64,000 bases of DNA from Microcoleus sp. AS-A8 (GCA_039962225.1 JAMPKV010000009.1:124001-188000); one strand, 5' to 3'. Positions 35,577 to 44,790 are shown, numbered from the stretch's first letter. Program-made: numbers and translations. Notes: a model not told the origin generated them from the letters alone.

Positions 35577-36005
35577 GTGTCTAATGAGCAAACCTTGAAT
35601 AACTTAAAAATCTTTGTCTACGGTACTCTTAAGCCAGGGGAGTGCAATTATCAACGGTACTGCACCCTTAAGGTTGTAGAGGCGAAAAGAGCGATCGCCT
35701 ATGGTCAACTGTATCACCTATCGCTGGGCTATCCAGGGATGATACTTGGAGACGGTCAAGTTCAGGGTTTTTTGCTAACCTTTGCTGATTCCGCCATCTT
35801 CGAGAGTCTGGATGAGCTAGAAGATTACAAGCCGAACCGCAGGCCGGAAGACAACGAATATAATCGAGAGCAAATAGCAGTCTATGACCAGGCAGGGCAA
35901 TCACTGGGCTTGGCTTGGGTCTACTTCATGACACTAGAAAAGGTACAGGATTTCCAAGGTGTTCTCATTCCCTCCGGGTGTTGGAGTAGCAACGCTCATA
36001 TCTGA
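35577..36005 (+). CDS. Gamma-glutamylcyclotransferase (GGCT/AIG2-like) family protein
   Basis: The 142-residue product has the hallmark substrate loop FVYGTLKPGECNYQRYC near residue 13 and the conserved acidic ELEDY (about 81-85) holding the catalytic Glu of this fold. The family cyclises gamma-glutamyl amines or peptides; many bacterial members have unknown substrates. The start is GTG at 35577, only 30 bases behind the MITE right end, so its promoter may also be affected by the insertion. Confidence 0.88.
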   Translation: MSNEQTLNNLKIFVYGTLKPGECNYQRYCTLKVVEAKRAIAYGQLYHLSLGYPGMILGDGQVQGFLLTFADSAIFESLDELEDYKPNRRPEDNEYNREQIAVYDQAGQSLGLAWVYFMTLEKVQDFQGVLIPSGCWSSNAHI

Positions 36006-36104
36006 AAATGGGGAATGGAAAATGGGGAATTGCGTGTTCTGTAATTGATATTTCATAGTTTATCCTTCACACTTTATCTGACCCATTTCCGATTCCCAAA
36101 ATTC

Positions 36105-37019
36105 TTAGTCAACAGAGATGGGGAATACCCAGTCTTGGTACTTAGAGTCTCGATTCTCTGTAATAGCCGTTAGCTTATCTCTGAGTCTTCCCGTAATCGG
36201 TCGGTTCTGGGATAATTCATAATTTTCCACTCGTTTCACTGGGGTGATTCGGGCGGCTGTCCCACTCAAGAAAACTTCCTCCGCTATCAATAACTCTGAT
36301 TTATCAACGGGTCTTTCTTGGATTGGAATCCCTAAGTCTCTGGCCAGGGTTAGGATACTATCTCTGGTAATCCCCTCCAAAATATCTTGATCGAATCCAG
36401 GGCTAATTAATTGTCCATTTCTCACGATAAAGATATTCATCCCAGAGGCTTCACAGACTTTACCTTGAGCGTTGATCAGAATAGCTTCATCAAAACCTGA
36501 TTCCACTGCTTCCGTTTTTGCTAATGAAGAAGTAATGTAAGCGCCACTAATCTTGGCTCTTAAAGGTAAGCTACGGTCTTCTTGACGATACCAAGAACTA
36601 ATACGACAGCTAACGCCATCTGGAGATAAATAATCTCCCAACTCTAGCCCATAAACAAAGAAATCTTTTTCGATGTTATGTAGTCTAGGTGCAATTCCTA
36701 AATCGGATGTGTAGACAAAAGGCCGAATATAAAAAGAAGTAGTCGGGTTATTTTTCTTAACAAAATCAACGATAACCTTCTGAATTTTATCAGGGGGTAA
36801 ATTGTAATTAAGAACTTTAGCGCTATTGCTTAATCTTTGGCAATGGCGGTCTAAGCGAAACAACAGAATTTGCTTTTCATTTTGAGGGTCAGTGATTCCC
36901 CTTAATCCCCCAAAGGCTCCAGTTCCATAGTGTAGTGCATGGGTGGCAATGGAAATTTTAGCTTCGGCGAAAGGGACAAAATTGTTTTGAAAGTAAGCGA
37001 TGGGCAAAAAATTATGCAT
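36105..37019 (-). CDS. ilvE: Branched-chain amino acid aminotransferase (class IV)
   Basis: The 304-residue product has the class IV aminotransferase fold: THALHYGTGAFGGLRG near the N terminus, the PLP Schiff-base Lys in LRAKISGAYIT (about Lys156), CEASGMNIFIV and EVFLSGTAARITPV. It transfers amino groups between glutamate and branched-chain 2-oxo acids, the last step of Leu, Ile and Val synthesis. The two-residue spacing around Lys fits the IlvE rather than the D-amino-acid transaminase subgroup, though substrate specificity was not tested. Confidence 0.93.
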   Translation of the reverse strand: MHNFLPIAYFQNNFVPFAEAKISIATHALHYGTGAFGGLRGITDPQNEKQILLFRLDRHCQRLSNSAKVLNYNLPPDKIQKVIVDFVKKNNPTTSFYIRPFVYTSDLGIAPRLHNIEKDFFVYGLELGDYLSPDGVSCRISSWYRQEDRSLPLRAKISGAYITSSLAKTEAVESGFDEAILINAQGKVCEASGMNIFIVRNGQLISPGFDQDILEGITRDSILTLARDLGIPIQERPVDKSELLIAEEVFLSGTAARITPVKRVENYELSQNRPITGRLRDKLTAITENRDSKYQDWVFPISVD

Positions 37020-37235
37020 TGTCAGCGTGAAGGATGAGTATTACCATCAAGTGAAGATTAGTCTAATTTAATTCAAACTCCACCTTGAGGACTATTGCTC
37101 AGCTTAGCTGATGTTGGTAATAAACTCCATGAGCCGCGACTTCAGCGAGCAGAAGAATGTAAATTCATCTTCTCCCCTAAAGTTCCTCTCCACAGGGAAA
37201 GGGTGAAAAACTTGTGTTCTGACCGTCATAGCGCC

Positions 37236-39416
37236 CTAACGCCCTAGCTTTTCCCGTGCCAGCTGGCGCAGGTGAAGGATGTCTGGGTTATTAGGTTGAA
37301 TTTTCAGGGCTTTGTCCATAGAAACGATCGCGTCATCGAATCGTCGGAGTTCCCAGAGGGCGGCACCCCGGTTCCCCCAGGCATCGGCCAAACCTGGCTT
37401 GAGTGCTGTTGCTTTATCAAAGGCGGCAACGGCCTCAGTGAAGCGACCCACTGCCAAGAGTGACACGCCCAGGTTATTCCAGGCTTCCGCAAAATTGGGT
37501 TTGAGAGCCGTCGCCTGCTGGTAGAGTATTAGCGACTCACTGAAGCGCTCCTTCTGGTCGAGGGCGCTACCTTTGCTCCACAGGGCTTCTGGGTACTTAT
37601 CGTTGATGGCGAGAGCTTTATTGCAAGCTACGATCGCATCATCCGGTTGTTGCACGGAATTCAGGCTGTAGCAACGTCCCCAGTGAGCTTCTGCCAGTTT
37701 AGGATTGACCGCGATCGCTTGGTCATATAGTTCGATCGCTTTCTGGAACTGTCCAGCTTCCCGTGCGCGATCGGCTTGCTTCACGAATTCTCCCACCTGG
37801 GGGGCTGCCGGAGAAGGAGCCGATTTAACCACCGCTGGCACTGAGGCCGGTGCAGATTTTGTAACGGGAGGTGCGGCACTGGGAGTCGGAGACGCTTGGG
37901 TGGCAACGGGTGAACCAGTAGGAGAAGGGGATGCAGACGTTGGGCTAGGTGTGGGCGTTGCATTGGGACTTGCCGTGGGTGAACTCGCCTCTGTTGGTGA
38001 TGCAGGCGTTTCATCAGGTGTCGTGCTGGGACTCGCTGTTGGTGTACTGACCTCTGTGGGCGACACAGACGGCTCAGCAGGACTTGGATTAGAACTAGCC
38101 GCAGGTACCTCACGGCGGTCAACTGTTTGATTGGCAAATTGCGGGGATAAGAAGGTTTTCGTCATCAAAAACGTCGCCCCCACAGCCCCTAAGACAGCCA
38201 GAATCGACAAAGGAATGATCAGTCGTCTCTGGCCTGCTTGGGGTGCAACGACAGTGGGCACTGAACTGACAGATGAGTGCTGAGGGCGCTGGAATTGACC
38301 CACAGGAACCGTGGGGTCTGTTTGGCTGTTTGGTGTTTGGGAGTGAGAGGAGGAGGCGGAGGGTACCCACATATTCGTCGCCGATTGATCCATTCCAGAC
38401 CCCGTATATTCAGTCGTTTGGGGCTGTGCGATTGGGTTTGTGGGTGCTTGCCCTAAACCAGAACCGGTTGATTCGTTGGTGCTGGCTGAGGATTGCCGTG
38501 GTTGCGTCGGCAGTTCTCCCAAGCCTTCAGATGAGAGCGGGGAAATCGCGCCAAACTGCGTTCTTGATGTTGATAAGTTTCGCAGTGCCAAAAGTGCTTC
38601 TGCTGCTGTGGGGTAACGAACACGGAAGTCATAGCGCACCATGTGGTCAAGAAACTCCGCGAGTTCAGAGCTCACATGAGGGGCGCGATCGCGCCAGCTA
38701 ATTTCCCCCGTCTGAGCGTCTTCAGCCAAGTTCCTGGGATGAATCCCCGTCAACATCTGAATCGCAATGATGCCAGCCGAGTAAATATCGCTGCTAAAGC
38801 GGGGGTTTCCGCCCAATTGTTCTTTGGGGGTGTAACCTTGAGTGCCAATCGAAATCGTCCTTGTCTGCCCCGTCTGGGGATTAATAATTTGTGCGCTGAC
38901 TTGCTTGACCGCCCCAAAGTCAATCAGGACAATTTTGCCATCTCGTCGGCGACGCATCAAATTAGAAGGCTTGAGGTCGCGGTGAATTACGTTTTGCTCG
39001 TGGACAAACGTCAAAATATGCAGAAGGTCTTGCAAAAAGGCAATCACCTGAGTCTCCGACCAACGCTGTCCCCCCTTAATCTCCTGAGTCAGGGGTTCCC
39101 CATCAATTAATTCCTGGGCGAGATAAAACTCCTGATTTTCTTCAAAGTGTGCCAATAAGCGGGGAATCTGGTCATGGTTGCCCAACTGGTAGAGGACTCT
39201 GGCTTCTACATCAAACAGACGTGTTGCCGTTTGAAAACTTTCGGCATCACTAACTTGGGGCTTAAGCTGTTTAACAACACATCGGGGATGATCAGGTAGG
39301 TGCAGGTCTTGCGCCAGAAAGGTTTGACCGAACCCACCCGCCCCTAGTTCGCCAATAATTTTGTAGCGTCCGCCTAGGGGCTGATCTGGGTTTGTTCGTT
39401 TAAATAGAGTTCTCAT
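37236..39416 (-). CDS. Ser/Thr protein kinase with C-terminal TPR repeats (paralogue A)
   Basis: The 726-residue product has an N-terminal Hanks-type kinase (about 17-280) with glycine loop GELGAGGFGQTF, Lys49 in CVVKQLKP, catalytic HRDLKPSN (145-152) and DFG (166-168). The kinase is therefore predicted active. A Ser/Pro/Thr linker with one membrane segment (about residues 400-420, IIPLSILAVLGAVGATFLM) follows, then another Pro/Ser/Thr stretch and about five TPRs to the end. The layout puts kinase and TPR domains on opposite sides of the membrane. It is paralogous to 41541-43586. The TPRs may bind partners that control the kinase. Confidence 0.92.
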   Translation of the reverse strand: MRTLFKRTNPDQPLGGRYKIIGELGAGGFGQTFLAQDLHLPDHPRCVVKQLKPQVSDAESFQTATRLFDVEARVLYQLGNHDQIPRLLAHFEENQEFYLAQELIDGEPLTQEIKGGQRWSETQVIAFLQDLLHILTFVHEQNVIHRDLKPSNLMRRRRDGKIVLIDFGAVKQVSAQIINPQTGQTRTISIGTQGYTPKEQLGGNPRFSSDIYSAGIIAIQMLTGIHPRNLAEDAQTGEISWRDRAPHVSSELAEFLDHMVRYDFRVRYPTAAEALLALRNLSTSRTQFGAISPLSSEGLGELPTQPRQSSASTNESTGSGLGQAPTNPIAQPQTTEYTGSGMDQSATNMWVPSASSSHSQTPNSQTDPTVPVGQFQRPQHSSVSSVPTVVAPQAGQRRLIIPLSILAVLGAVGATFLMTKTFLSPQFANQTVDRREVPAASSNPSPAEPSVSPTEVSTPTASPSTTPDETPASPTEASSPTASPNATPTPSPTSASPSPTGSPVATQASPTPSAAPPVTKSAPASVPAVVKSAPSPAAPQVGEFVKQADRAREAGQFQKAIELYDQAIAVNPKLAEAHWGRCYSLNSVQQPDDAIVACNKALAINDKYPEALWSKGSALDQKERFSESLILYQQATALKPNFAEAWNNLGVSLLAVGRFTEAVAAFDKATALKPGLADAWGNRGAALWELRRFDDAIVSMDKALKIQPNNPDILHLRQLAREKLGR

Positions 39417-39686
39417 ACTTTAATTCCTCTACTCTAAGCCAGCCAAAACTAAGTGAGTAAAGCACTTTCGATGCTCACAAAACTTACAACCACTGACAGA
39501 GTTTCAGGGATCAGTTATCTCACTTAATATACACACCCGCTCAGCTTTGAGACGTTGAAATCGATCAAATAGATGCCCACCTGTGTTTTCAGTTTAGGCT
39601 ACGGGCGTTGAAAAATTGAAGCGATCGCCCTTTGGAGGGGGATAACTTCTTAAAATCTGAGGAACTCAAACTTCACGCGAATTTTC

Positions 39687-40532
39687 TTAAGGCTTCACCG
39701 TGACGGGTGTACCCATTTTTACCTGTTCGTACAAGGCAACGACATCTCGATTACGCATCCGGATGCAGCCGTGGGAAACTGCCTGTCCCACCAACTTTTC
39801 GGCAGGAGTGCCATGAAAGCCAATGGAGTTACGTCCATCCGTCCAAAAACCGATCCACCTGACTCCCAAGGGATTATTGGGGCCTTCCAAGATAACTTTA
39901 CCTGTCCAAGGCTCCTCCCAAATGGGATGGGGCTGCATATCCATCACTTTATAGTTACCTGTGGGGGTTTCCCATCCCGCTTTGCCAATGCCGATCGGGT
40001 AACTGACTTTCAATTTTTTGTTCTTATAGACATAGACTCGGCGATCGCCTAGTTTAATCACCAAGTGAGTATCCTTACTCAGACTTTTTGGATCGATCGC
40101 CTGAGATGGAGGGTTCACCGAGGACTTTTTAGAAGCGGGCGGTTTTTGTTTACCAGAAGGCTTTAGAGGCTGAGGTGGGTTGGTTGCCCCCGTCTTTTTG
40201 GCAAGATTGGCTGTCTTTGCTGGCGGCTGAGGTGGGTTGGTTGCCCCCGTCTTTTTGGCAAGATTGGCTGTCTTTGCTGGCGGCTGAGGTGGGTTGGTTG
40301 CCCCCGTCTTTTTGGCAACGATGGCTGTCTTTGCTGGCGGCTGAGGTGGGTTGGTTGCCCCCGTCTTTTTGGCAACGATGGCTGTCTTTGCTGGCTGCTG
40401 ACGCTGGCTGGTTGGCGTCGTGTCTTTCAGAGCGATGGGTGTCGTTGTTTGGGGCTGACGAATGAGGATCAACATCATTCCACTCAAGCCGAGCAACATG
40501 AAACCTGCAACTTGGAATTTACCTCTCAGCAT
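39687..40532 (-). CDS. L,D-transpeptidase (YkuD family) with tandem repeats
   Basis: The 281-residue product has an N-terminal anchor (about 8-25). A Lys/Ala/Pro-rich region (47-122) of four near-identical 19-residue units such as PAKTAIVAKKTGATNPPQP follows. The YkuD catalytic domain (about 155-281) has GFHGTPAEKLVGQ and the nucleophile motif VSHGCIRMRN. The enzyme forms 3-3 crosslinks in peptidoglycan or attaches proteins to it, on the periplasmic side. The Lys-rich repeats probably span or bind the wall. It sits between two kinase genes on the same strand, about 1 kb from kinase B. Confidence 0.9.
   Translation of the reverse strand: MLRGKFQVAGFMLLGLSGMMLILIRQPQTTTPIALKDTTPTSQRQQPAKTAIVAKKTGATNPPQPPAKTAIVAKKTGATNPPQPPAKTANLAKKTGATNPPQPPAKTANLAKKTGATNPPQPLKPSGKQKPPASKKSSVNPPSQAIDPKSLSKDTHLVIKLGDRRVYVYKNKKLKVSYPIGIGKAGWETPTGNYKVMDMQPHPIWEEPWTGKVILEGPNNPLGVRWIGFWTDGRNSIGFHGTPAEKLVGQAVSHGCIRMRNRDVVALYEQVKMGTPVTVKP
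40167..40394. repeat. 57-bp tandem repeat, four copies, inside the L,D-transpeptidase gene
   Basis: Period exactly 57 bp (19 codons). Copies differ mainly at one place (GGCAAGATTGG against GGCAACGATGG), which changes AIVAKK to ANLAKK. The near identity suggests recent expansion by slippage or unequal exchange. Confidence 0.9.
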
Positions 40533-40759
40533 CGCTCATTATTTTTGGCGAAAGAATATTTAGAAGAATCAGGGTTCTCTAGCTACCCTATAACCAGTCT
40601 TCCAGAAATCTATTATTTTTTTCCGGATGTTTTTTCTATTAATTGTATTAATAATATATAGGTTTTCTCAGGATACTTTTTTACAGAAAAAACCTTGCCA
40701 ACCTTGAAGGCTGTTGTTAGGTTGGTGTCTGATTATCGACGATTTAAAGTGAGGAGAAC

Positions 40760-41107
40760 GTGCGGATTCATACAAAGACAGTATTCACAGGTCTAATGCT
40801 ACCACTGTTAATTTCAGCAGTGTCAGCATATCCAGCGAGCGCTATCAATTTAGATGATTCAAAGTCACCTACATTCTTGCTAAGTCAAGCAACTCAGGCA
40901 GGGGAACTTGCCGGATCTATCAATAGCATTAGCGGTGAAACAGTAGAGTTTGCCCAGTCGAATGGTCAAACCAGAAACATCACCATTAGTCGGCGAGTCA
41001 TCAATCGGCTGGGTTTGAGATCAGGCTCTCGAATTGCCGTAAGACTCAATTCGCGGGGTGTGGCAACGACCGTGAGGGTAATCAGACCGATAAGAGCGCT
41101 TGGGTAA
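40760..41107 (+). CDS. Small secreted hypothetical protein
   Basis: A 115-residue product with a typical signal peptide (about 1-28, MLPLLISAVSAYPASA). A beta-rich mature part of about 85 residues follows (ELAGSINSISGETVEFAQSN ... GLRSGSRIAVRLNSRGVATT), reminiscent of small OB-like domains. The start is GTG at 40760 behind GAGGAG, a clear Shine-Dalgarno site. No named family was recognised. It is on the opposite strand to the L,D-transpeptidase, and the two share a 227-base divergent promoter region. Confidence 0.7.
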   Translation: MRIHTKTVFTGLMLPLLISAVSAYPASAINLDDSKSPTFLLSQATQAGELAGSINSISGETVEFAQSNGQTRNITISRRVINRLGLRSGSRIAVRLNSRGVATTVRVIRPIRALG

Positions 41108-41540
41108 CACAAAAAAATGCGACGGGGAAGTTCATTTCTGAAAGAAATTGGAGCAACCGTCGCTCCGTCATTATTTATTAGTGATGGGTCATTCCTGAAC
41201 TGCTCTATTTTTCTTTACTAAAATAAAAATATTAATAAATAATTGAAGTCCTTTCTGATTGATTTAAGCGGTCAGTAGAGAAAGGATTTTTTGGGCATAC
41301 TCAGAAAGTTATAGCCATTGTCATATCATATTCGGTTAATTGCCCCTAAGAAAATCCTGTTCGTAGTAGGCGGTTGATTCGCCCTCACAAGAAGACTAAA
41401 GTTATCACAACAAAATCTTCACAGATTAGGGTTTTATTGCTGGACACTATATCACTGCCATAAACAGTACAGTTGCATATGATATGATCGCACTCATAAA
41501 AACAACCGTTTTGGCATAAACACAAAAATTAAATCTCTAT
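41108..41540. other. Intergenic region with two hairpins
   Basis: About 433 bases between convergent genes. It includes GCGACGG/CCGTCGC at 41119-41163 with an inner ATTTC/GAAAT stem, and the T-run terminator at 41249-41292. No ORF is supported. Confidence 0.5.
41249..41292 (+). terminator. Rho-independent terminator
   Basis: TCCTTTCT (41249-41256) pairs with AGAAAGGA (41279-41286) and is followed by six T residues. It is oriented for the plus strand behind the small secreted protein gene, though 140 bases downstream. Confidence 0.55.
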
Positions 41541-43586
41541 TTATTGTTTGCCTTTTTCTTTCTTATTTTTGCCTTTTTCCTGGTCTTGGTCATCGCTATA
41601 GCGACCGAGTTTTCGCCGTAACTGCTGCAACAAATTATTAGCGTTTACGTGATTGGGGTCGAGTTCCAGAGCCTTTTCTAGTGAGGCGAATGCTTCATCG
41701 TAGCGCTTGAGAGCCTGAAGGGCATTGCCCCGATTAGCCCAGGGATCGGCCCAATCAGGCTTGAGTTGAGTTGCTTTGTCCAAAGCCGCAAACGCCTCAT
41801 CGAAGCGATTCAATTTCAACAGAGCGACTCCCTGATTATTCCAGGCGTCTGCAAAGTCGGGCTTAATTTGCAGCGCTTTCTCGTAGAGTTTGAGTTCTTC
41901 CTGGTAGTTCTGTTCTTGGTGAAGGGCGTTACCTTTGCTCCACAGTGCTTCTGCGTAGTTGGAGTTAATGGCAAGCGCTCGATCGCAAGCGGCGATCGCC
42001 TCTTGTGGCTTGAGCATCTGATTCAGGCTGTAGCAGAGTCCCCAATGAGCTTTTGCCTCATTGGCATTGAGTGCGATCGCTTTTTCGTAAGTCGCGATCG
42101 CTTCCTGATAATTTTCAGCTTCCCGCAGGCGATCGGCTTGACTCAGGAGTTCTGTTGCTTGTTTGGGATCGGTACTTTTATTTCCACTAACAGCGGCAAC
42201 ACTATTCCCTTGGGAGGCGGTTTGAGGAGTTGGAGGGAATAAGAAACCCTTAACAACCCAAAAACTGGCACCCAGTGCGACAACGCCACCCATAATCGGC
42301 AAAAGCTTAATGGAAGATTTCTGCCGGCTTCCTTGTAACGTTACCGTTGGCTTTGATCCGACGACAGGCGGGGAGATCCACTCGGGGCCAGTGGCGACGG
42401 TAGGCTCTGAGTGTTGAGAGCCTGATGTGGGCGTAGTGGGCTGGGGGAACGGTTCGGTGCCAGCAGCAACCGTGGGTTCTGAGTGTTGAGAGCCTGATGT
42501 GGGCGTAGTGGGCTGGGGGAACGGTTCGGTGCCAGCGGCAATGGTAGGAGTGGAGTGCTCAGAGGTTGGCGCGGCATTGGGTGCCGTTGGCGGGGTAGGA
42601 CTCGGCGCGACGCCCATGATCGGCACTGTCGCCCCAGTGGCTGTGGGAGGAGCTTGCAGTTCCAATCCAGGGACTGCGCCCGATGCTTCTGGCAACGGTT
42701 GGGGGAGAGGCACAGATTCCAACAAGTGGGCGGGTAAACTCCGCAATGCCTGTAAAGCATCTATCGCTGACACGTAACGAGCGCGAAATTCATAGCGCAC
42801 CATCTTGTCAAGGATAGCAACGAATTCAGGACTGACCTGTTGGATGCGGTCATGCCATACCACTTCACCCGTATTCCCATCTTCGGGCAGGAGCCTAGGG
42901 TGAACTCCGGTTAACGCCTGGATGCCAATCATGCCAACGGCGTAGATGTCGCTACTAAACCGGGGATTTCCCAGCAACTGTTCCTTTGGCATGTAACCGT
43001 GGGTGCCAATGGAAATCGTCATATTGGTTCGTCCCGTTTTGGAATTGATCATCTGGGTGCTGACTTGCTTAACGGCACCAAAGTCAATTAGGACGATTCT
43101 GCCATCTCGTCGGCGGCGGATGAGATTGGATGGCTTGATGTCACGGTGGATCACCTGCTGTTGATGGACAAACGATAGGACGTTTAAGATATCTTGCAGC
43201 AGGGCGGTCACTTTAGCCTCCGGCCAAGGCTGACCCGATGCCAGTTCCTCGGTGAGTGGATCTCCCTCAATTAATTGCTGGGCTAGATAGAACTCTTGAT
43301 TATCTTCAAAGTGAGCCAGTAGGCGGGGGATTTGGTCGTGATTGCCTAGATTATAGAGAACTTGAGCTTCCGTATCGAACAGTCGTCTTGCCGTTTGCAG
43401 ACTCTCAACATCACTCACTTGAGGCTTGAGCTGCTTGACCACGCATTGGGGTTGACCCGGCATGTGCAAGTCGTGTGCGACAAAGGTTTGACCAAACCCA
43501 CCGGCGGCCAATTGACTAATGACTTTGTAGCGTCCGCCCAGGGGTCGATCTGGATCGGTCGGCTGAAACATACGTAAAAGGTTCAT
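41541..43586 (-). CDS. Ser/Thr protein kinase with C-terminal TPR repeats (paralogue B)
   Basis: The 681-residue product has the same design as paralogue A. Its kinase (about 19-285) has SQLAAGGFGQTF, Lys51, HRDIKPSN (147-154) and DFG (168-170), so it is probably active. A linker rich in Pro/Thr with a 24-residue unit repeated twice precedes one membrane segment (about 430-450) and about five TPRs. The tail is highly charged (DQDQEKGKNKKEKGKQ). It is most likely a membrane-spanning kinase with an external TPR region. The start at 43586 lies within a few bases of an inverted-repeat segment, and no Shine-Dalgarno sequence is visible. Confidence 0.92.
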   Translation of the reverse strand: MNLLRMFQPTDPDRPLGGRYKVISQLAAGGFGQTFVAHDLHMPGQPQCVVKQLKPQVSDVESLQTARRLFDTEAQVLYNLGNHDQIPRLLAHFEDNQEFYLAQQLIEGDPLTEELASGQPWPEAKVTALLQDILNVLSFVHQQQVIHRDIKPSNLIRRRRDGRIVLIDFGAVKQVSTQMINSKTGRTNMTISIGTHGYMPKEQLLGNPRFSSDIYAVGMIGIQALTGVHPRLLPEDGNTGEVVWHDRIQQVSPEFVAILDKMVRYEFRARYVSAIDALQALRSLPAHLLESVPLPQPLPEASGAVPGLELQAPPTATGATVPIMGVAPSPTPPTAPNAAPTSEHSTPTIAAGTEPFPQPTTPTSGSQHSEPTVAAGTEPFPQPTTPTSGSQHSEPTVATGPEWISPPVVGSKPTVTLQGSRQKSSIKLLPIMGGVVALGASFWVVKGFLFPPTPQTASQGNSVAAVSGNKSTDPKQATELLSQADRLREAENYQEAIATYEKAIALNANEAKAHWGLCYSLNQMLKPQEAIAACDRALAINSNYAEALWSKGNALHQEQNYQEELKLYEKALQIKPDFADAWNNQGVALLKLNRFDEAFAALDKATQLKPDWADPWANRGNALQALKRYDEAFASLEKALELDPNHVNANNLLQQLRRKLGRYSDDQDQEKGKNKKEKGKQ
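42403..42546. repeat. 72-bp direct repeat (two copies) in the kinase B linker
   Basis: Period 72 bp, encoding AGTEPFPQPTTPTSGSQHSE and four more residues twice. It keeps the frame and lengthens the Pro/Thr linker between kinase and membrane segment. Confidence 0.85.
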
Positions 43587-43589
43587 TCA

Positions 43590-43685
43590 GGTGCATCCCA
43601 AATTTGCAAGGATATAGCTCAAGCACGCCTGTAAAGTTTATTTCACCAATACCCCAGGAACTAGATTGGTTAATTAGGATGCACC
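43590..43685. repeat. Segment bounded by GGTGCATCC/GGATGCACC inverted repeats
   Basis: GGTGCATCC at 43590-43598 and its exact complement at 43677-43685 frame 96 bases of non-coding DNA directly upstream of kinase B. Similarity of the ends beyond 9 bp is weak. It could be a small non-autonomous element next to the MITE-like copy 2. Confidence 0.4.
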
Positions 43686-43707
43686 CATTGCCCTGGGCGG
43701 TCTTTTA

Positions 43708-43894
43708 TAGCCCTTCTCGATTGGATGAGGTACACTCTGACCTCTCAGGAAAACCTCTCTCCTACTCTATGAGTGAGGCTTTGATTCTTAATCCCCTTCC
43801 CTTATAGGGAACCCGAGATGACCGGAATTCATACGAGGATGAGGAGTGGGGGGTTAAGTTATTGTGATGTACTTCATGCAACTGAGATCTGCTA
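43708..43894. mobile_element. MITE-like element, copy 2 (187 bp)
   Basis: The left end TAGCCCTTCTCGATTGGATG and the right end (reverse strand) TAGCAGATCTCAGTTGCATG are imperfect inverted repeats matching copy 1. The interior (TACACTCTGACCTCTC, GAGGCTTTGATTCTTA, GAGGATGAGGAG) aligns with copy 1 except for the hairpin insertion there. The flanks are TA on the left and TT on the right, a decayed target duplication. Confidence 0.68.
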
Positions 43895-44441
43895 TTTCTT
43901 AGAGCAATTGTTATTTTACTGACTTAACGGTTTAACGATGTAATTTGAGGTTGGTGTTCAAGCGTGGTACGCCTCTGCTGACCAATGGACATGGTTAATG
44001 GGGCACCCAGGGATTGTAGTAGGCAGATGACAGACCGGCTGTATTTTACTCTGGCAGGCATCTACAACCAAGCTACTCAATAGAGGCGTAGCCATCCGGA
44101 CTTCTTTACCAGTATACGGTTGGATTTAGATAAAACTCCAGATGTCTTGCGGTTTCAACCACTGTTCTAGCCTTGGTTTCAGCTAAATTTTGAGGAGACG
44201 GTGGCGAGAGGTTCCGGCAAAACATGTTGACTCCTGCAAACAGAGATAAGCAGGGCAAACTCTACAGGAACCTCTAGCTTTTTTTCCGACTAAATAAATA
44301 TCATGTCCCGTCAAAAAACAACACGATGCGGGAGTTTGTAGTGAGTCATGGGAGTCTGCGGGGAATGGTGCGATGAAGCGCTCACGACAAACATGCTTCG
44401 ATTAAGGGTAATCAACTGGACATCTGATACGTTGCAAGGGT
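43895..44441. other. Intergenic region with a candidate small RNA
   Basis: About 547 bases without a supported ORF. It holds the structured RNA candidate at 44207-44285 described separately. The rest is unremarkable. Confidence 0.5.
44207..44285 (+). ncRNA. Candidate small RNA with intrinsic terminator
   Basis: AGAGGTTCC (44207-44215) pairs with GGAACCTCT (44267-44275), followed by AGC and seven T residues. Inside lies CCTGC/GCAGG (44233-44253) with the loop AAACAGAGATAA. A closed multi-hairpin fold ending in a T-run is what a stand-alone sRNA looks like. The loop AAACAGAGA and the nearby CAAAACA recall the Yfr2 family of cyanobacterial sRNAs, a resemblance from memory only. No promoter is obvious. 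Confidence 0.45.
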
Positions 44442-44627
44442 TTATCCTTCGATTCCTGATTGAGAGTCAAAGACCACGACAAAGGAAGCGTTGGGTATTT
44501 GTTGGCGTAAAAAGTGGACGTGTCCGTCTGCATCAGAGCGATGACGGAACCGACCCACAATGGTTCGTTGCATATCGGGAAGGAGGCGGACAATCGTCCA
44601 AGCTTGGAGACGTTCTTTGTAGCTCAT
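44442..44627 (-). CDS. Small conserved-looking protein (61 aa)
   Basis: From ATG 44627 the product reads MSYKERLQAWTIVRLLPDMQ and continues RRSDADGHVHFLRQQIPN-type sequence to the stop at 44442. Short basic proteins with this opening and a residue pattern of arginines and a RRSDA-like motif recur in cyanobacteria, as far as I recall. An in-frame ATG at 44645 would add six residues. Function unknown. It is divergent from the XRE regulator gene. Confidence 0.5.
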   Translation of the reverse strand: MSYKERLQAWTIVRLLPDMQRTIVGRFRHRSDADGHVHFLRQQIPNASFVVVFDSQSGIEG

Positions 44628-44790
44628 AGAATCCCTGGAATCCATTATGATGAAGACACTGAAAAACGAGGCAGACCTTTACCGGAAACGCAGGTGAGTA
44701 TCGAGGGGTGTCTGCCCACTGTTGTGTTCGTGAAAAGATTACTACAATCGATTGAATGAAGCGATTGTTTTGAATCGCGTATATGATGAT

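Noticed and set aside
40150-40400. CRISPR-like array
   Set aside because: The 57-bp repeats have no spacers and code in frame within the L,D-transpeptidase.
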